Assembly (NCBI GenBank): GCA_017534745.1 | Contig: JAFXVX010000020.1 | Span: 1 to 64,000, forward strand | Reading direction: 5' to 3' | DNA: 64,000 nucleotides | From: Bacteroidales bacterium | GTDB lineage: Bacteria > Bacteroidota > Bacteroidia > Bacteroidales > UBA932 | Shown here: positions 7,856-15,602 of the stretch, in pieces | Position numbering within the stretch: the stretch's first letter is position 1 | Layout: every line of letters begins with the position of its first letter | The notes under the pieces: model-generated | Told to the model about the DNA's origin: nothing | The model's input: the letters and a program-made list of their open reading frames with translations, nothing else | The model's database searches: none | Position numbers and translations under genes: made by a program

Positions 7856-8641
7856 TCAGATTTCTCGACTCTCTCCGCTCGCTCGAAATGACAACCGGCG
7901 CTGGGCCTCGGCGTAGGTGTCGAGGGAGCCGATGTCGAAGCGGACGCCGGGCATGGGCCAGGCGTGGATGGGTGTGCGGCCGACAAGGTAGCGCGCCAGG
8001 TTGCCGGGCGCATCAGTGCCGCAACCGTTTTCGATGCTGTGGCGCACCAGATCAAGGTCTTCGCGCCTGTAGATATAGAACGGCGGCACCGCCCAGCCGC
8101 TCACCGGCACCTCCGGCTTCTCCTGCATCTGCAGCACCTTCCTATCGCCGTCAATCTCAATGACGCCCGTCCGCTGCAGCTTTCGCAGTTCGCTTTCGTA
8201 GTAATACATTATCATCGACGTCCCCTTCCGGCGAAACTCCTCCACGAACCCTCGCAGGCTGAACTCCAGCACATTATCCCCCGCCGCCACCAGCACATCC
8301 TCATCCACCCCGCACGTCTCCAGCGCCAGTATCAGGTCCCTCACCGCCCCCAGCCTCGTCTCATTGCTCTCCGTCCCGTCATCGATGATCCGTACGGGCT
8401 TGAGAGATTCCTTCGCTTTGCTCGGAATGACAGAGCGCTTCCGCGCCCACTCATCGAAGATTCCGGCGAACTTGTGGTTAGTGACGACTATGTGCTCACT
8501 AACCTCGGGGATGGTGTCGATGTCGTAGAGCAGGCGGTCGAGGATGGTGCTCTCCCCAATCCGCAGCAGCGGTTTGGGAAAATTCTCCGTGAGCGGATAC
8601 AACCTCGTCGCGTACCCCGCGGCTATCACTATCGTTTTCAT
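7856..8641 (-). CDS. Sugar-1-phosphate nucleotidyltransferase
   Basis: 261 aa. The signature AAGYATRLYPLTENFPKPLL at the N terminus and AAGDNVLEFSL with the metal Asp identify a nucleotidyltransferase of the glucose-1-phosphate UTP/dTTP class. Located 6 nt after the GHMP kinase gene, so it probably activates the sugar phosphate that kinase makes; which sugar and nucleotide cannot be read from the sequence. Two oddities: an in-frame repeat fragment near residues 69-82 (SVIPSKAKESL) and a C terminus (LSFRASGESREI) that is encoded by another half copy of the same repeat, so the native end of the protein has been replaced. Confidence 0.8.
   Translation of the reverse strand: MKTIVIAAGYATRLYPLTENFPKPLLRIGESTILDRLLYDIDTIPEVSEHIVVTNHKFAGIFDEWARKRSVIPSKAKESLKPVRIIDDGTESNETRLGAVRDLILALETCGVDEDVLVAAGDNVLEFSLRGFVEEFRRKGTSMIMYYYESELRKLQRTGVIEIDGDRKVLQMQEKPEVPVSGWAVPPFYIYRREDLDLVRHSIENGCGTDAPGNLARYLVGRTPIHAWPMPGVRFDIGSLDTYAEAQRRLSFRASGESREI
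7858..7893. repeat. Dispersed element, half copy C (3' end of the nucleotidyltransferase gene)
   Basis: Begins AGATTTCTCGACTC and ends CTCGAAATGACAA, the left arm of the element. It encodes the last dozen residues (SFRASGESREI) of the nucleotidyltransferase and lies just upstream of its stop. Confidence 0.75.
8403..8433. repeat. Dispersed element fragment, copy D (inside the nucleotidyltransferase gene)
   Basis: AGATTCCTTCGCTTTGCTCG then GAATGACAG, differing by one base from the core in copies A and B. Encodes VIPSKAKES on the minus strand in the same frame as the other internal copies. Confidence 0.75.
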
Positions 8642-8647
8642 CGTAGT

Positions 8648-9787
8648 CTATACAAACCGGGCGCCGTCGTCAGAGCGGCAGAAATCGACGAGGAAGGTGT
8701 TGCGGTACTGGGGGAACTGGGCGAGATACTTTTCGGTAATCTCGCGGCGGATGGACTCCTTCTTTGCGGGATCGACGAGGCCGATGCAGGCGCCCTTGAA
8801 GCCGGCGCCGGAGAAGCGGCCGCCGTAGATGCCGTCAGTCGTGAGCATCGCCTGGTAGATGGCGATGAGCTCGGGGCTGCCGCACTCGTAGTTGTGGATC
8901 GACGATTCACAGGAACCCTTGATCAACGACCCGAACCACTCCAGGTTGCCGGTCTCCCAGGCGGTGATGCCTTCACGGACCCTCTTGTGCTCGGAGAAGA
9001 AATGCTCCGCCCGCCTGACGAAGCGTGGCGGCATCTCGTCGCGGCGCCTCTTGAACATCGACTCAGGCACATCCCGGAGAAAGGTCTTGTCCTGAGTCTT
9101 GAGCGGTACGTTCTCGTAGGCCTGGACTATCCACGCGGCCGTCTTGCATTCGGCCACGCGCAGGTTGTAGTCGCTGCCCATCAGGCTCCGCGTGAGGCCG
9201 CTGAAGAATATGCCGATCTCGAAATCGGGCATATTCGGGGCCTTCGGGATGAGACGGTAATCGTTGCTCTCACAGTCGAGCATCAGCAGGTGATCCTTAC
9301 GGCCGAGGGCTATACAGGCCTGGTCGAGAATACCGTTGTTGAGCCCTATATACTCCCTCTCCGCCTCCGAGGCGATCTTCATCACCTCGAACGGCGCCAG
9401 GGAAATGTCGTTCGCCTTTGCAAACGCCATCACATACGCTATCAGCACCGCCGCCGAGGAGGACAGGCCTCCCACCGGCAGTGAGCCCTTGATCACGCCG
9501 TCGATGCCGCGGCTCAGGGCGAAGCGCTTGCGCAGCGCGTATTTCGCACCCCTCGCATAATCACCCCAGTTGCCCTGCTTCACAAGCGTCGGGGCCGCAA
9601 TATCGAACGCCACATCGCCGGAGAACGTCTCACTGCGGAGCGTCACGGCGCTCCCCTCAGCCACATCGAACCACAGGTCCACGCCCTTATCGATCGCGAA
9701 CCCCGTCACAATCCCCTTCTGATGATCCACATGCGCCCCCAGCGGGCACACCCTGTAGGGGCTGAAGATATGATATTTATAATTCAT
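8648..9787 (-). CDS. GHMP kinase resembling galacturonokinase
   Basis: 379 aa. The substrate loop reads YRVCPLGAHVDHQKGIVTGF where galactokinases read GRVNLIGEHTDYN; the ATP loop is PVGGLSSSAAV (residues 104-114), followed by EYIGLNNGILDQACIALG and FSGAGFKGACIGLV. From memory the loop RVCPLGAH.DHQ.G and the stretches NWGDYARGAKYAL, RAEHFFSEHKRV and IHNYECGSPELI match plant galacturonokinase (GalAK) closely. I therefore infer phosphorylation of GalA (or another sugar that is not plain galactose) at C1. Start ATG overlaps the flippase stop in an ATGA. A longer frame to 10129 is an out-of-place extension and was rejected. Next to a nucleotidyltransferase and UDP-GlcA 4-epimerase, a GalA salvage-to-polysaccharide role fits. 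Confidence 0.75.
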   Translation of the reverse strand: MNYKYHIFSPYRVCPLGAHVDHQKGIVTGFAIDKGVDLWFDVAEGSAVTLRSETFSGDVAFDIAAPTLVKQGNWGDYARGAKYALRKRFALSRGIDGVIKGSLPVGGLSSSAAVLIAYVMAFAKANDISLAPFEVMKIASEAEREYIGLNNGILDQACIALGRKDHLLMLDCESNDYRLIPKAPNMPDFEIGIFFSGLTRSLMGSDYNLRVAECKTAAWIVQAYENVPLKTQDKTFLRDVPESMFKRRRDEMPPRFVRRAEHFFSEHKRVREGITAWETGNLEWFGSLIKGSCESSIHNYECGSPELIAIYQAMLTTDGIYGGRFSGAGFKGACIGLVDPAKKESIRREITEKYLAQFPQYRNTFLVDFCRSDDGARFV

Positions 9788-11370
9788 GTTTTTAGATTTT
9801 GCCACCTGTCGGTGCCATCTCTCGCAAGCTCGGGTCTCGACTTCGCTCGAAATGACAATAACAGTTTTCGTTCTTCGGGGAAAACGCAGATCACCGCGAC
9901 GTACACGGCGATACACACGAGCACCGTCCCGGCCTGGTAGAGGAGGCTCCCCGAAAGGGCGCCCGGGCCCGCCAGGGCGGCGGAGGCGCTGCCCGACAAG
10001 GGGCCCGACAGCAGCGCCGAAGCGTCGCCCGAAAGCAGCGCGGGGATGCCGTGGAGCATCCCCCAGGCGGCGGCGCCCATGACTGCGGCACCGGCGCAGG
10101 AGGGCGCTATGCCCGCGAGCATTTTCCATGGCGATATCTTCACGACTGCGTACATTATCACGAGATTGACCAGTATCATTTCAAGCCGGACGAGCGAGCG
10201 GGTGATATACAAGGGCTTGTATCCGTATCGCACCGCGATGAGCACCGCCGGCAGGAGCACCACGATGTGGAGCACCTGCGCCAGCACCGAAAGCTTCGGT
10301 CTACCCTTGGCGCGGTAAACCTCGCTGCTGTAGTGGCTGAGGACTATAACAAACGCGCCGGTCAGCGCCCAGAGGCCGATGAATCCGGCCGTCTCCATCC
10401 ACTGCCCGCCGAGCAGCAGGCGCGTCACCAGGTCGCTGTAGAAAAACATCCCCACCCCGAGCGGAATCACCAGCAGCGCCACATACTTCTGGAACTTGAA
10501 AAACAGGCCCTGAAACTCCCCCTCGTCCGACTGCAGCTTGGAGAGCGCAGAGAAGAGGACCGGAGTGGTAGCGCCGATAACGAGGCCGAGTATCTGTGTC
10601 ACTATTGATATGGATGTTTTGTACAGACCGAGATAATGCTGGTCCAGCGCCCTGCCGACAATGAAAATGTCGGCATAACTGGTGAGCCAGATACTAACCG
10701 CCTCAACCATAGACCAGACGCTGAATGAAAGCATTTCCCGAAGTTTGTCAAACGAGTAGAAAAACCGCGGCTTCCATTTCGAGAACACCGTGAGCAGCAA
10801 TGCGCTCACTGCGTTCTGTACGATAGTACCGATCACCAGCGCCCAGTAGGAACGCAGCAGGAATGCCAGCGGCACCGTGACGAGCAGCGGCACCAGCACC
10901 GCCGCGAGACGCGCCTTGAACAGCGTCCGGAAGTCGAGGTCACGTTTAAACAGCGCCGTCTGTATGCTGGAAAACGCCGTGAGGGGTATTGACACACAGG
11001 CAACTGTAAGCACCAACCCCATCCCAGGGCTCCCGACGAGCGATGCGATGGGCTCGCTGAAAAGCGCTATCACGCCCCATATCACGAGCGACATAACCAG
11101 GTTGCTCCAAAAAGCAACCGTGGTGCTCTGCTCCCTGTCCGCCTCGTCAGCAAACTCATGCTGAACGAGGTATTTCTGGAATCCGGCGTCGGTGAAGATT
11201 TCGGCGAACGCAATCACCATTGCGAGCGTCGCCACCACACCAAACGCCTCCGGCGCCAGCACTCTGGCCAGGATGACGCTTGCCACCGGCGACACTAGCC
11301 GGGCCATCACCTCCGTGACCGCCGACCATTTCGTCGCCTGCACCACCCTCCTGTCCAGATTATCTTTCAT
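9784..11370 (-). CDS. Wzx-type polysaccharide flippase (MOP superfamily)
   Basis: 528 aa, many hydrophobic segments from residue 15 on. Starts MKDNLDRRVVQATKWSAVTE, then ARLVSPVASVILARVLAPEA, a usual start for the lipopolysaccharide biosynthesis/teichuronic acid exporter branch. Moves lipid-linked oligosaccharide across the inner membrane. Start at 11370 preferred to the upstream ATG because the family begins with this short charged stretch. Odd: a Ser/Ala/Gly-rich stretch near the last periplasmic loop (SGDASALLSGPLSGSASAAL) and a C-terminal tail (LLSFRAKSRPELARDG) encoded by a dispersed-repeat fragment. First gene of the minus operon continuing with the GHMP kinase. Confidence 0.85.
   Translation of the reverse strand: MKDNLDRRVVQATKWSAVTEVMARLVSPVASVILARVLAPEAFGVVATLAMVIAFAEIFTDAGFQKYLVQHEFADEADREQSTTVAFWSNLVMSLVIWGVIALFSEPIASLVGSPGMGLVLTVACVSIPLTAFSSIQTALFKRDLDFRTLFKARLAAVLVPLLVTVPLAFLLRSYWALVIGTIVQNAVSALLLTVFSKWKPRFFYSFDKLREMLSFSVWSMVEAVSIWLTSYADIFIVGRALDQHYLGLYKTSISIVTQILGLVIGATTPVLFSALSKLQSDEGEFQGLFFKFQKYVALLVIPLGVGMFFYSDLVTRLLLGGQWMETAGFIGLWALTGAFVIVLSHYSSEVYRAKGRPKLSVLAQVLHIVVLLPAVLIAVRYGYKPLYITRSLVRLEMILVNLVIMYAVVKISPWKMLAGIAPSCAGAAVMGAAAWGMLHGIPALLSGDASALLSGPLSGSASAALAGPGALSGSLLYQAGTVLVCIAVYVAVICVFPEERKLLLSFRAKSRPELARDGTDRWQNLKT
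9832..9857. repeat. Dispersed element fragment, copy E (3' end of the flippase gene)
   Basis: GGTCTCGACTTCGCTCGAAATGACA, the arm of the palindromic element. Supplies part of the last 25 codons of the flippase, read in the SFRA frame like copy C. Confidence 0.65.
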
Positions 11371-11430
11371 ATCGTCAATTTTGCCCAATGTGTCGTGGGG
11401 CCTAACCAACTGTTATTCAGTCACTTGCCG

Positions 11431-11462
11431 AAAGTCTTTCTGTCACTTTTTATACAGAAAGA
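11431..11462. repeat. Hairpin with AAAGTCTTTCTG core
   Basis: TCTTTCTGT (11435-11443) pairs with ACAGAAAGA (11454-11462). The 12-mer AAAGTCTTTCTG recurs at 29785-29796 in a larger cruciform, so this is probably a second member of one family. The rest of 11371-11598 shows no gene; it is rich in short CGCT/AGCG repeats. Confidence 0.55.
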
Positions 11463-11598
11463 AACCAAGCAACTCGCTGTCCCTCAGCGACTTATCCCCC
11501 ACGGCCTTCCGCTACTCGCTGCCATTTAGCATCTGTCCTGCCTCAGCGCCGTTCGCTCCGCCTCTTCGCCACTTCTTCCCCGCGCTTCTCCCTTTCGC

Positions 11599-11624
11599 AG
11601 CGCCCCGTGCTTTAGCAGGGCGCT
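11599..11624 (-). terminator. Hairpin at the end of the secreted-protein gene
   Basis: AGCGCCC (11599-11605) with GGGCGCT (11618-11624), overlapping the stop codon of the gene at 11623. Loop CGTGCTTTAGCA. Likely terminator, though it lacks a long T run on the minus strand. Confidence 0.4.
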
Positions 11625-12081
11625 ACTTCTTCAGGTAGTTCCCCACGGGGACGCCTTTGCGGGCGACTGGGGTGGCGGTGCCGTCGGCGTCAACGGCGGT
11701 GAAGAAGACGTCGGCAGTGTAGGTCGAAAGGTCGGTCATCAGCGCGGAGCCGAAGACCGAGAAGATCGACACGCCGTCGAGCTGGGCGCGGCCGCTGAAA
11801 GCAACCTCCGATTCGCCGGAAGGCACTGTGACATCGCTGCAGGTGCCTCTCATGAACGGCTTGCCGCCCTTATAGAGCACAGCGCTGATATCCCTGAATT
11901 GCCGGACACCGCCGGTGTTGCTCATTTTCACCGTCACCGAACCGGAAATCGAGCTGAAACTTTCCGGCCACAGCGAATTGATCTTGTAGGTGCTGGCGGA
12001 AAGGCCGCCGAAATACTGCGCCGATGCCGCTCCCGCAAACAGGAACAGCGCCAGAGCCACCACTGCAATTTTCTTCAGCAT
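11623..12081 (-). CDS. Secreted LEA/WHy-like beta-sandwich protein, hypothetical
   Basis: 152 aa from MLKKIAVVALALFLFAGAAS with cleavage likely after AQ in ASAQYFG, so exported to the periplasm. A longer frame to 12123 puts 14 residues before the signal peptide and was rejected. The mature part has SVTVKMSNTGGVRQFRDISA, LYKGGKPFMRGTCSDVTVPS and FSGRAQLDGVSIFSVFGSAL; alternating hydrophobic strands and the phrase 'nonpolar linker then private N-T-G-G' recall small LEA type 2-like domains. No catalytic motif. Monocistronic, with a promoter at 12246 and a long leader. Confidence 0.6.
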   Translation of the reverse strand: MLKKIAVVALALFLFAGAASAQYFGGLSASTYKINSLWPESFSSISGSVTVKMSNTGGVRQFRDISAVLYKGGKPFMRGTCSDVTVPSGESEVAFSGRAQLDGVSIFSVFGSALMTDLSTYTADVFFTAVDADGTATPVARKGVPVGNYLKK

Positions 12082-12211
12082 ATTAGTTTTGTAAGTCGTT
12101 GTGATTGAGGTAAAATCTTCCATTCCCCGCTCTCCAAAGCCTGAAGCAGGGAAATCCGGCCCGGAGGCCGTTTCTATCCAGAAACAAACGCCTTCCGCGC
12201 CTTGAGGTCGA

Positions 12212-12230
12212 ACGCCCCTTATAGGGGCGT
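12212..12230 (-). promoter_or_regulatory. Hairpin in the leader of the secreted-protein gene
   Basis: ACGCCCC-TTATA-GGGGCGT, a perfect 7-bp stem with 5-nt loop, between the -7 element at 12246 and the start at 12081. Position in the 5' leader suggests an RNA-level role or mRNA protection. Confidence 0.4.
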
Positions 12231-12245
12231 CACCCTAAAAACACA

Positions 12246-12253
12246 CAAAGATA
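12246..12253 (-). promoter_or_regulatory. -7 promoter element TATCTTTG
   Basis: Matches TAnnTTTG on the minus strand. Gives a leader of about 160 nt for the gene at 12081. The interval 12082-12396 (315 nt) otherwise holds only this promoter, the hairpin at 12212 and the terminator at 12324. Confidence 0.55.
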
Positions 12254-12323
12254 GTTATCTCTCACGAAAAAACAAAAATTAATGGCTGTGGCGCCTAAAT
12301 AGTTACTGCTCTGACATTTACAC

Positions 12324-12357
12324 AAAAGCCTATGCTCGTTTTGGAGCATAGGCTTTT
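12324..12357. terminator. Bidirectional terminator hairpin
   Basis: AAAAGCCTATGCTC pairs with GAGCATAGGCTTTT over 14 bp, loop GTTTTG. Follows the MGMT gene on the minus strand. A related hairpin (AAAGCCTATGC...AGGCTTT) is at 32584. Confidence 0.8.
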
Positions 12358-12396
12358 ACGCAACACCTTGATAACCAGCGATGTATCCGCCACGAG

Positions 12397-12935
12397 CTAT
12401 CGGTCGAGCTGGCGCTTGATGAAGAAGCGCTTGAGGTCGGGGCCATAGGCGTACTCGCCGACATCGATGGTGTCGAGGAGGTAGATGTCGGTCCCCTTGA
12501 AGAGAGTTTTGGCGGCGTCCGCGTAAATCTCGCGGGCCCGGTCCATAGTTTCCTTGGGGACTACGAGGTGACACGGAAGGATATAGGCTATCGGATTGAT
12601 AGCCAGGGCGTGGGCGACCTGGCGGACCGACTTCGGGAAGCCGGCGGCCTTGGCGAATTCGGTGTAGCTGTAAAGCCGCGGCTGCTGCCCGTGGGAAAGG
12701 TCGTAGAGGGCGTTCCAGACCTTCTTCTGGAAATCGGTGCCGAACAGCAGGAGCTTCTCCCGGCCGACCTCGCGCTCCAGCCGGAGCAGCTCTTCGGTCG
12801 TGATCTTCCGGGTGCGCACGCTGCCGACGCTCTTCGGCGGCAGCTTCGCCACTTCGCCCGCTATCCGCGCGAAGTGCCCGTAATCCCCCGCCACCGAGGC
12901 GATCTTCCCGTCAATTTCTGTGACTATCCATTCCA

Positions 12936-12936
<1 letters not shown>
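12397..12936 (-). CDS. MGMT/Ogt-family protein with altered PCHR motif
   Basis: 179 aa. The MGMT C-terminal domain is visible: FGTDFQKKVWNALYDL, YSYTEFAKAAGFPKSVRQVA and NPIAYILPCHLVVPKE. The usual alkyl-acceptor motif is PCHR(V/I); here Cys and His are kept and Arg is Leu. Canonical proteins repair O6-alkylguanine in DNA by irreversible transfer to the Cys. Because the Cys is present this is not an alkyltransferase-like (Trp) protein, but activity is uncertain. The tail after the motif is longer than usual and basic. Start ATG overlaps the sod stop codon by one base (TAATG), so translation is probably coupled. Confidence 0.7.
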
Positions 12937-13523
<587 letters not shown>

Positions 13524-13556
13524 ATACTTGTTTTTCAATAGTTTTCGACCGCTCCG

Positions 13557-13589
13557 CCGTCCACAAAAACACCCCGCCAGCGTGGACGG
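13557..13589 (-). terminator. Hairpin between ispF and sod
   Basis: CCGTCCAC (13557-13564) with GTGGACGG (13582-13589), 8-bp stem. No clear T run, so it may be a weak terminator, an RNA processing site or an mRNA stabiliser. Confidence 0.4.
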
Positions 13590-13608
13590 ATTACCGCTCC
13601 GGCCGGCG

Positions 13609-14085
13609 TTAGCGGCGGAGCAGCACGCTCGCCCAGACCTCGCAGCCCTCACCGCGGCCGACGAAACCGAGATGCTCGGTCGTCGTCGCCTTGACGGAGA
13701 CGCAGTCCACGTCCACCCCGAGGATGGGCGCGAGGACCTGCCGCATCGCGCCGATGTGGGGCGCGAGCTTCGGCCGCTGGAGGGCGATCGTGATGTCGGC
13801 GTTCGCGACCGCATAACCCTTCGCTGCGACCACATCCATCACCTTCTGCAGCAGCACCTTGCTGTCGATACCCTTCCACTCCGGATCCGAATCCGGAAAC
13901 AGGTGGCCGATGTCGCCCGCCGCGACAGCGCCGAGAAGCGCGTCGCACAGCGCGTGGATCGCCACATCCCCATCGGAGTGGGCGACAAACCCCACATCGG
14001 AGGGAATCTTCACGCCCCCGAGGTGCATCTCGAGCCCCTCTTTCAGCGCGTGAACGTCATACCCGTTTCCAATCCTGAATTCCAT
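13609..14085 (-). CDS. ispF: 2-C-methyl-D-erythritol 2,4-cyclodiphosphate synthase
   Basis: 158 aa, normal for IspF. Starts MEFRIGNGYDVHALKEG; DVH gives two zinc ligands and AHSDGDVAIHALCDALLGA the rest of the site, with GDIGHLFPD and the C-terminal VKATTTEHLGFVGRGEG. Catalyses ring closure of CDP-methylerythritol phosphate in the MEP isoprenoid pathway. A frame reaching 14163 adds 26 residues without family match. Seems to be the first gene of a unit with sod and the MGMT-like gene, separated from sod by 85 nt. Confidence 0.93.
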   Translation of the reverse strand: MEFRIGNGYDVHALKEGLEMHLGGVKIPSDVGFVAHSDGDVAIHALCDALLGAVAAGDIGHLFPDSDPEWKGIDSKVLLQKVMDVVAAKGYAVANADITIALQRPKLAPHIGAMRQVLAPILGVDVDCVSVKATTTEHLGFVGRGEGCEVWASVLLRR

Positions 14086-14346
14086 AACAGCGCAATATAC
14101 GTTTTTTCCCCGAGAAAACAAAACGGCCCCGAGGCTCCGCGAGATACGGAGTCTCAGAGCCACAAGAGCCGGGCGACGACGGCGGTGCCGTCGGGCGGCG
14201 ACACGTGAGGGAGTGACGCCAGCGGCGACAGACGGAGGTGGGACATCAGCGCTGACAGGCTACGAGGACGGACTGCCATCCACGTGTAAGTGCCAGCGTC
14301 GACGATCCACGTGGGGACGCCTGTGGCGGCAGGCCAGTGTGGCCCG
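14086..14346. other. Gene-free GC-rich interval before the 54-bp repeats
   Basis: Open frames here are short, overlap in many frames and have no recognisable motif. The stretch is built of GGCGGC/GACGGC-like runs and a near repeat CATCCACGTG...GATCCACGTG. I see no promoter of the TAnnTTTG type. Confidence 0.5.
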
Positions 14347-14508
14347 TCAGGCGGCAAGATGGCTGGCGGCGCCAGGCAGCATTGGCACCTCGCCGGGCCT
14401 TCAGGCGGCAAGATGGCTGGCGGCGCCAGGCAGCATTGGCACCTCGCCGGGTCGTCGGGCGGCAAGATGGCTGACGGCACCAGGTAGCATAGGCACCTCG
14501 CCGGGCCT
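14347..14508. repeat. Three 54-bp tandem repeats after the SANT-like gene
   Basis: Units begin at 14347, 14401 and 14455 with TCAGGCGGCAAGATGGCTG (third TCGGGCGGCAAGATGGCTG). The first two are nearly identical over their length; the third has several changes. The next position in register, 14509, is TCAGGCGGCGAAG, the stop codon and last codons of the SANT-like gene, so the units look like expansions of the gene's 3' end. No unique spacers, so this is not a CRISPR. Confidence 0.85.
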
Positions 14509-14886
14509 TCAGGCGGCGAAGAGATCGACGCGGAGCTTGACGAGGCGGGCGAGGATAGCGCGCTCGGAGCGGCCGAGCTTCTCGGCTATGGCCGGGAAGG
14601 GCTCGCCGTCGTTGTAGGCTTTGACGAGCGCGTCGTCCTCCTCCGTGGTCCACTGCCTGCCGGAGGGGCGCTTTTCAAGGAGGCCGAGGCTTTGCAGTTT
14701 GATTTTCAACGAGTTGGGAGTCCGCTGGAGGTGAGCGGCGATGTCGTTCAGGGGGACGTCGCCGGCGGTCATTTCCTTGAGTTCTTCGACCTCGTCTCTG
14801 GTCCACGGCTCATTGAAACGCGCATAAACGGCCCGGAGTTTCAGGAACTCTTCTTCGGGCAAAAAGCAAGTTGATCTGTTGGGCAT
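14509..14886 (-). CDS. Myb/SANT-like two-repeat DNA-binding protein
   Basis: 125 aa from MPNRSTCFLPEEEFLKLRA. Two similar helical repeats: EPWTRDEVEELKEMTAGDVP..IAAHLQRTPNSLK and RQWTTEEDDALVKAYNDGEP..IAEKLGRSERAIL. The W-T-xE-E-D spacing and the IA..LgRs...i..rl end of each repeat are those of SANT/Myb or GcrA-like helix-turn-helix domains, so sequence-specific DNA binding is likely. An upstream ATG at 14910 would add 8 residues; one at 14988 looks less likely. The stop codon lies in register with the 54-bp repeats that follow. Targets unknown. Confidence 0.65.
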   Translation of the reverse strand: MPNRSTCFLPEEEFLKLRAVYARFNEPWTRDEVEELKEMTAGDVPLNDIAAHLQRTPNSLKIKLQSLGLLEKRPSGRQWTTEEDDALVKAYNDGEPFPAIAEKLGRSERAILARLVKLRVDLFAA

Positions 14887-14967
14887 AACGTTCGGTTTTA
14901 AGTTAAACATTCTGACCGCAAGGTACGTCCTGTTATCCGTTTTCGCGAACGGACAAACGTTTATTCT

Positions 14968-15006
14968 GAAAATCGCCCGCTGAAGCATCTCAGACGGGCG
15001 ATTTTC
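14968..15006 (-). terminator. Terminator after the GNAT gene
   Basis: GAAAATCGCCCG (14968-14979) and CGGGCGATTTTC (14995-15006) form a perfect 12-bp stem. It follows the GNAT stop by 32 nt and ends the kinase-GNAT unit. Confidence 0.75.
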
Positions 15007-15038
15007 AAACGGTTCGCTGAAAAAAACGTCACGTTTTC

Positions 15039-15602
15039 TCAGAATACTTTCTCCATCATGCGATGCGGCACCCCTTCCTCCAGGAACTCCTCGGATGTGA
15101 TCTTATAGCCACATTTGAGGTAAAACGGAATAGCCTGTGTCTGAGAATGAGGCATGATGCTATTTACACCAAACCTTTCACGCGCCACATCCTCGGCCAC
15201 GTCCATGATCCGCCGGCCGTAACCCTTCCCTCTCTCCGTCGTGAGCACCCTCCCGACAATCACCTTCCCTCCATCTTCGAACATCCTCAAATACGCCAGA
15301 ATGCGCCCGTCGCCCGAGGTCCGTGCCGCCTTACATGGAGCCGCATCGGGAGCCTTACCTGGAGCCGCATCGGGAGCCTTGCCGGGAACCGCACCGGCCG
15401 CCCCGCCGGGGGCCTCACCCGCAGCCTCGCCAGCGGCCTGCCCTCCCGCATCGCGGAGCGTGATGTGGACGGCACGCTTGTCCACGCCGTCGAAGTCCTG
15501 GCAGACGATGTGCTGCTCCAGGAGAAAGACCTTCTCCCGGACCTGTGCGATGTCATAGAATTCGCTTGAGGTGAGCTCGCTGAAATATTTGACGCTAAGC
15601 AT
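15039..15602 (-). CDS. GNAT acetyltransferase with Ala/Gly/Pro repeat insertion
   Basis: 187 aa; without the insertion about 140, like ElaA-type GNATs. Starts MLSVKYFSELTSSEFYDIAQ, then VREKVFLLEQHIVCQDFDGVD (an ElaA-like stretch), ILAYLRMFEDGGK, VGRVLTTERGKGYGRRIMD with the acetyl-CoA loop, and the C-terminal HSQTQAIPFYLKCGY. The region about 51-96 (repeats such as GKAPDAAP) is encoded by 24-bp tandem repeats and falls between two strands of the fold. Starts 8 nt inside the 3' end of the NahK-like gene. Substrate unknown. Confidence 0.75.
   Translation of the reverse strand: MLSVKYFSELTSSEFYDIAQVREKVFLLEQHIVCQDFDGVDKRAVHITLRDAGGQAAGEAAGEAPGGAAGAVPGKAPDAAPGKAPDAAPCKAARTSGDGRILAYLRMFEDGGKVIVGRVLTTERGKGYGRRIMDVAEDVARERFGVNSIMPHSQTQAIPFYLKCGYKITSEEFLEEGVPHRMMEKVF
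15328..15399. repeat. 24-bp tandem repeats inside the GNAT gene
   Basis: Units at 15328, 15352 and 15376; the first two read GCCTTACmTGGAGCCGCATC (m = A or C) then GGGA, the third is diverged. Multiples of three keep the frame. Flanking GGC/GCC codons extend the low-complexity stretch. Confidence 0.8.

Noticed and set aside
7964..9484. 506-codon plus-strand frame opposite the nucleotidyltransferase and GHMP kinase
   Set aside because: Antisense shadow of two well-supported genes; Arg/His/Pro-rich, no motifs, and GC-rich codon use makes such frames common here.
8648..10129. Long version of the GHMP kinase with 114 extra N-terminal residues
   Set aside because: The extra part overlaps the flippase gene out of frame and is Arg/Gly-rich; the ATGA-coupled start at 9787 fits the family.
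14347..14508. Possible CRISPR array
   Set aside because: Units are contiguous 54-bp copies without unique spacers, and no cas gene is present.
14154..14653. Several frames across the 54-bp repeats
   Set aside because: They are translations of the tandem repeat in different frames (e.g. AILPPDGPARCQCCLAP) and have no family match.
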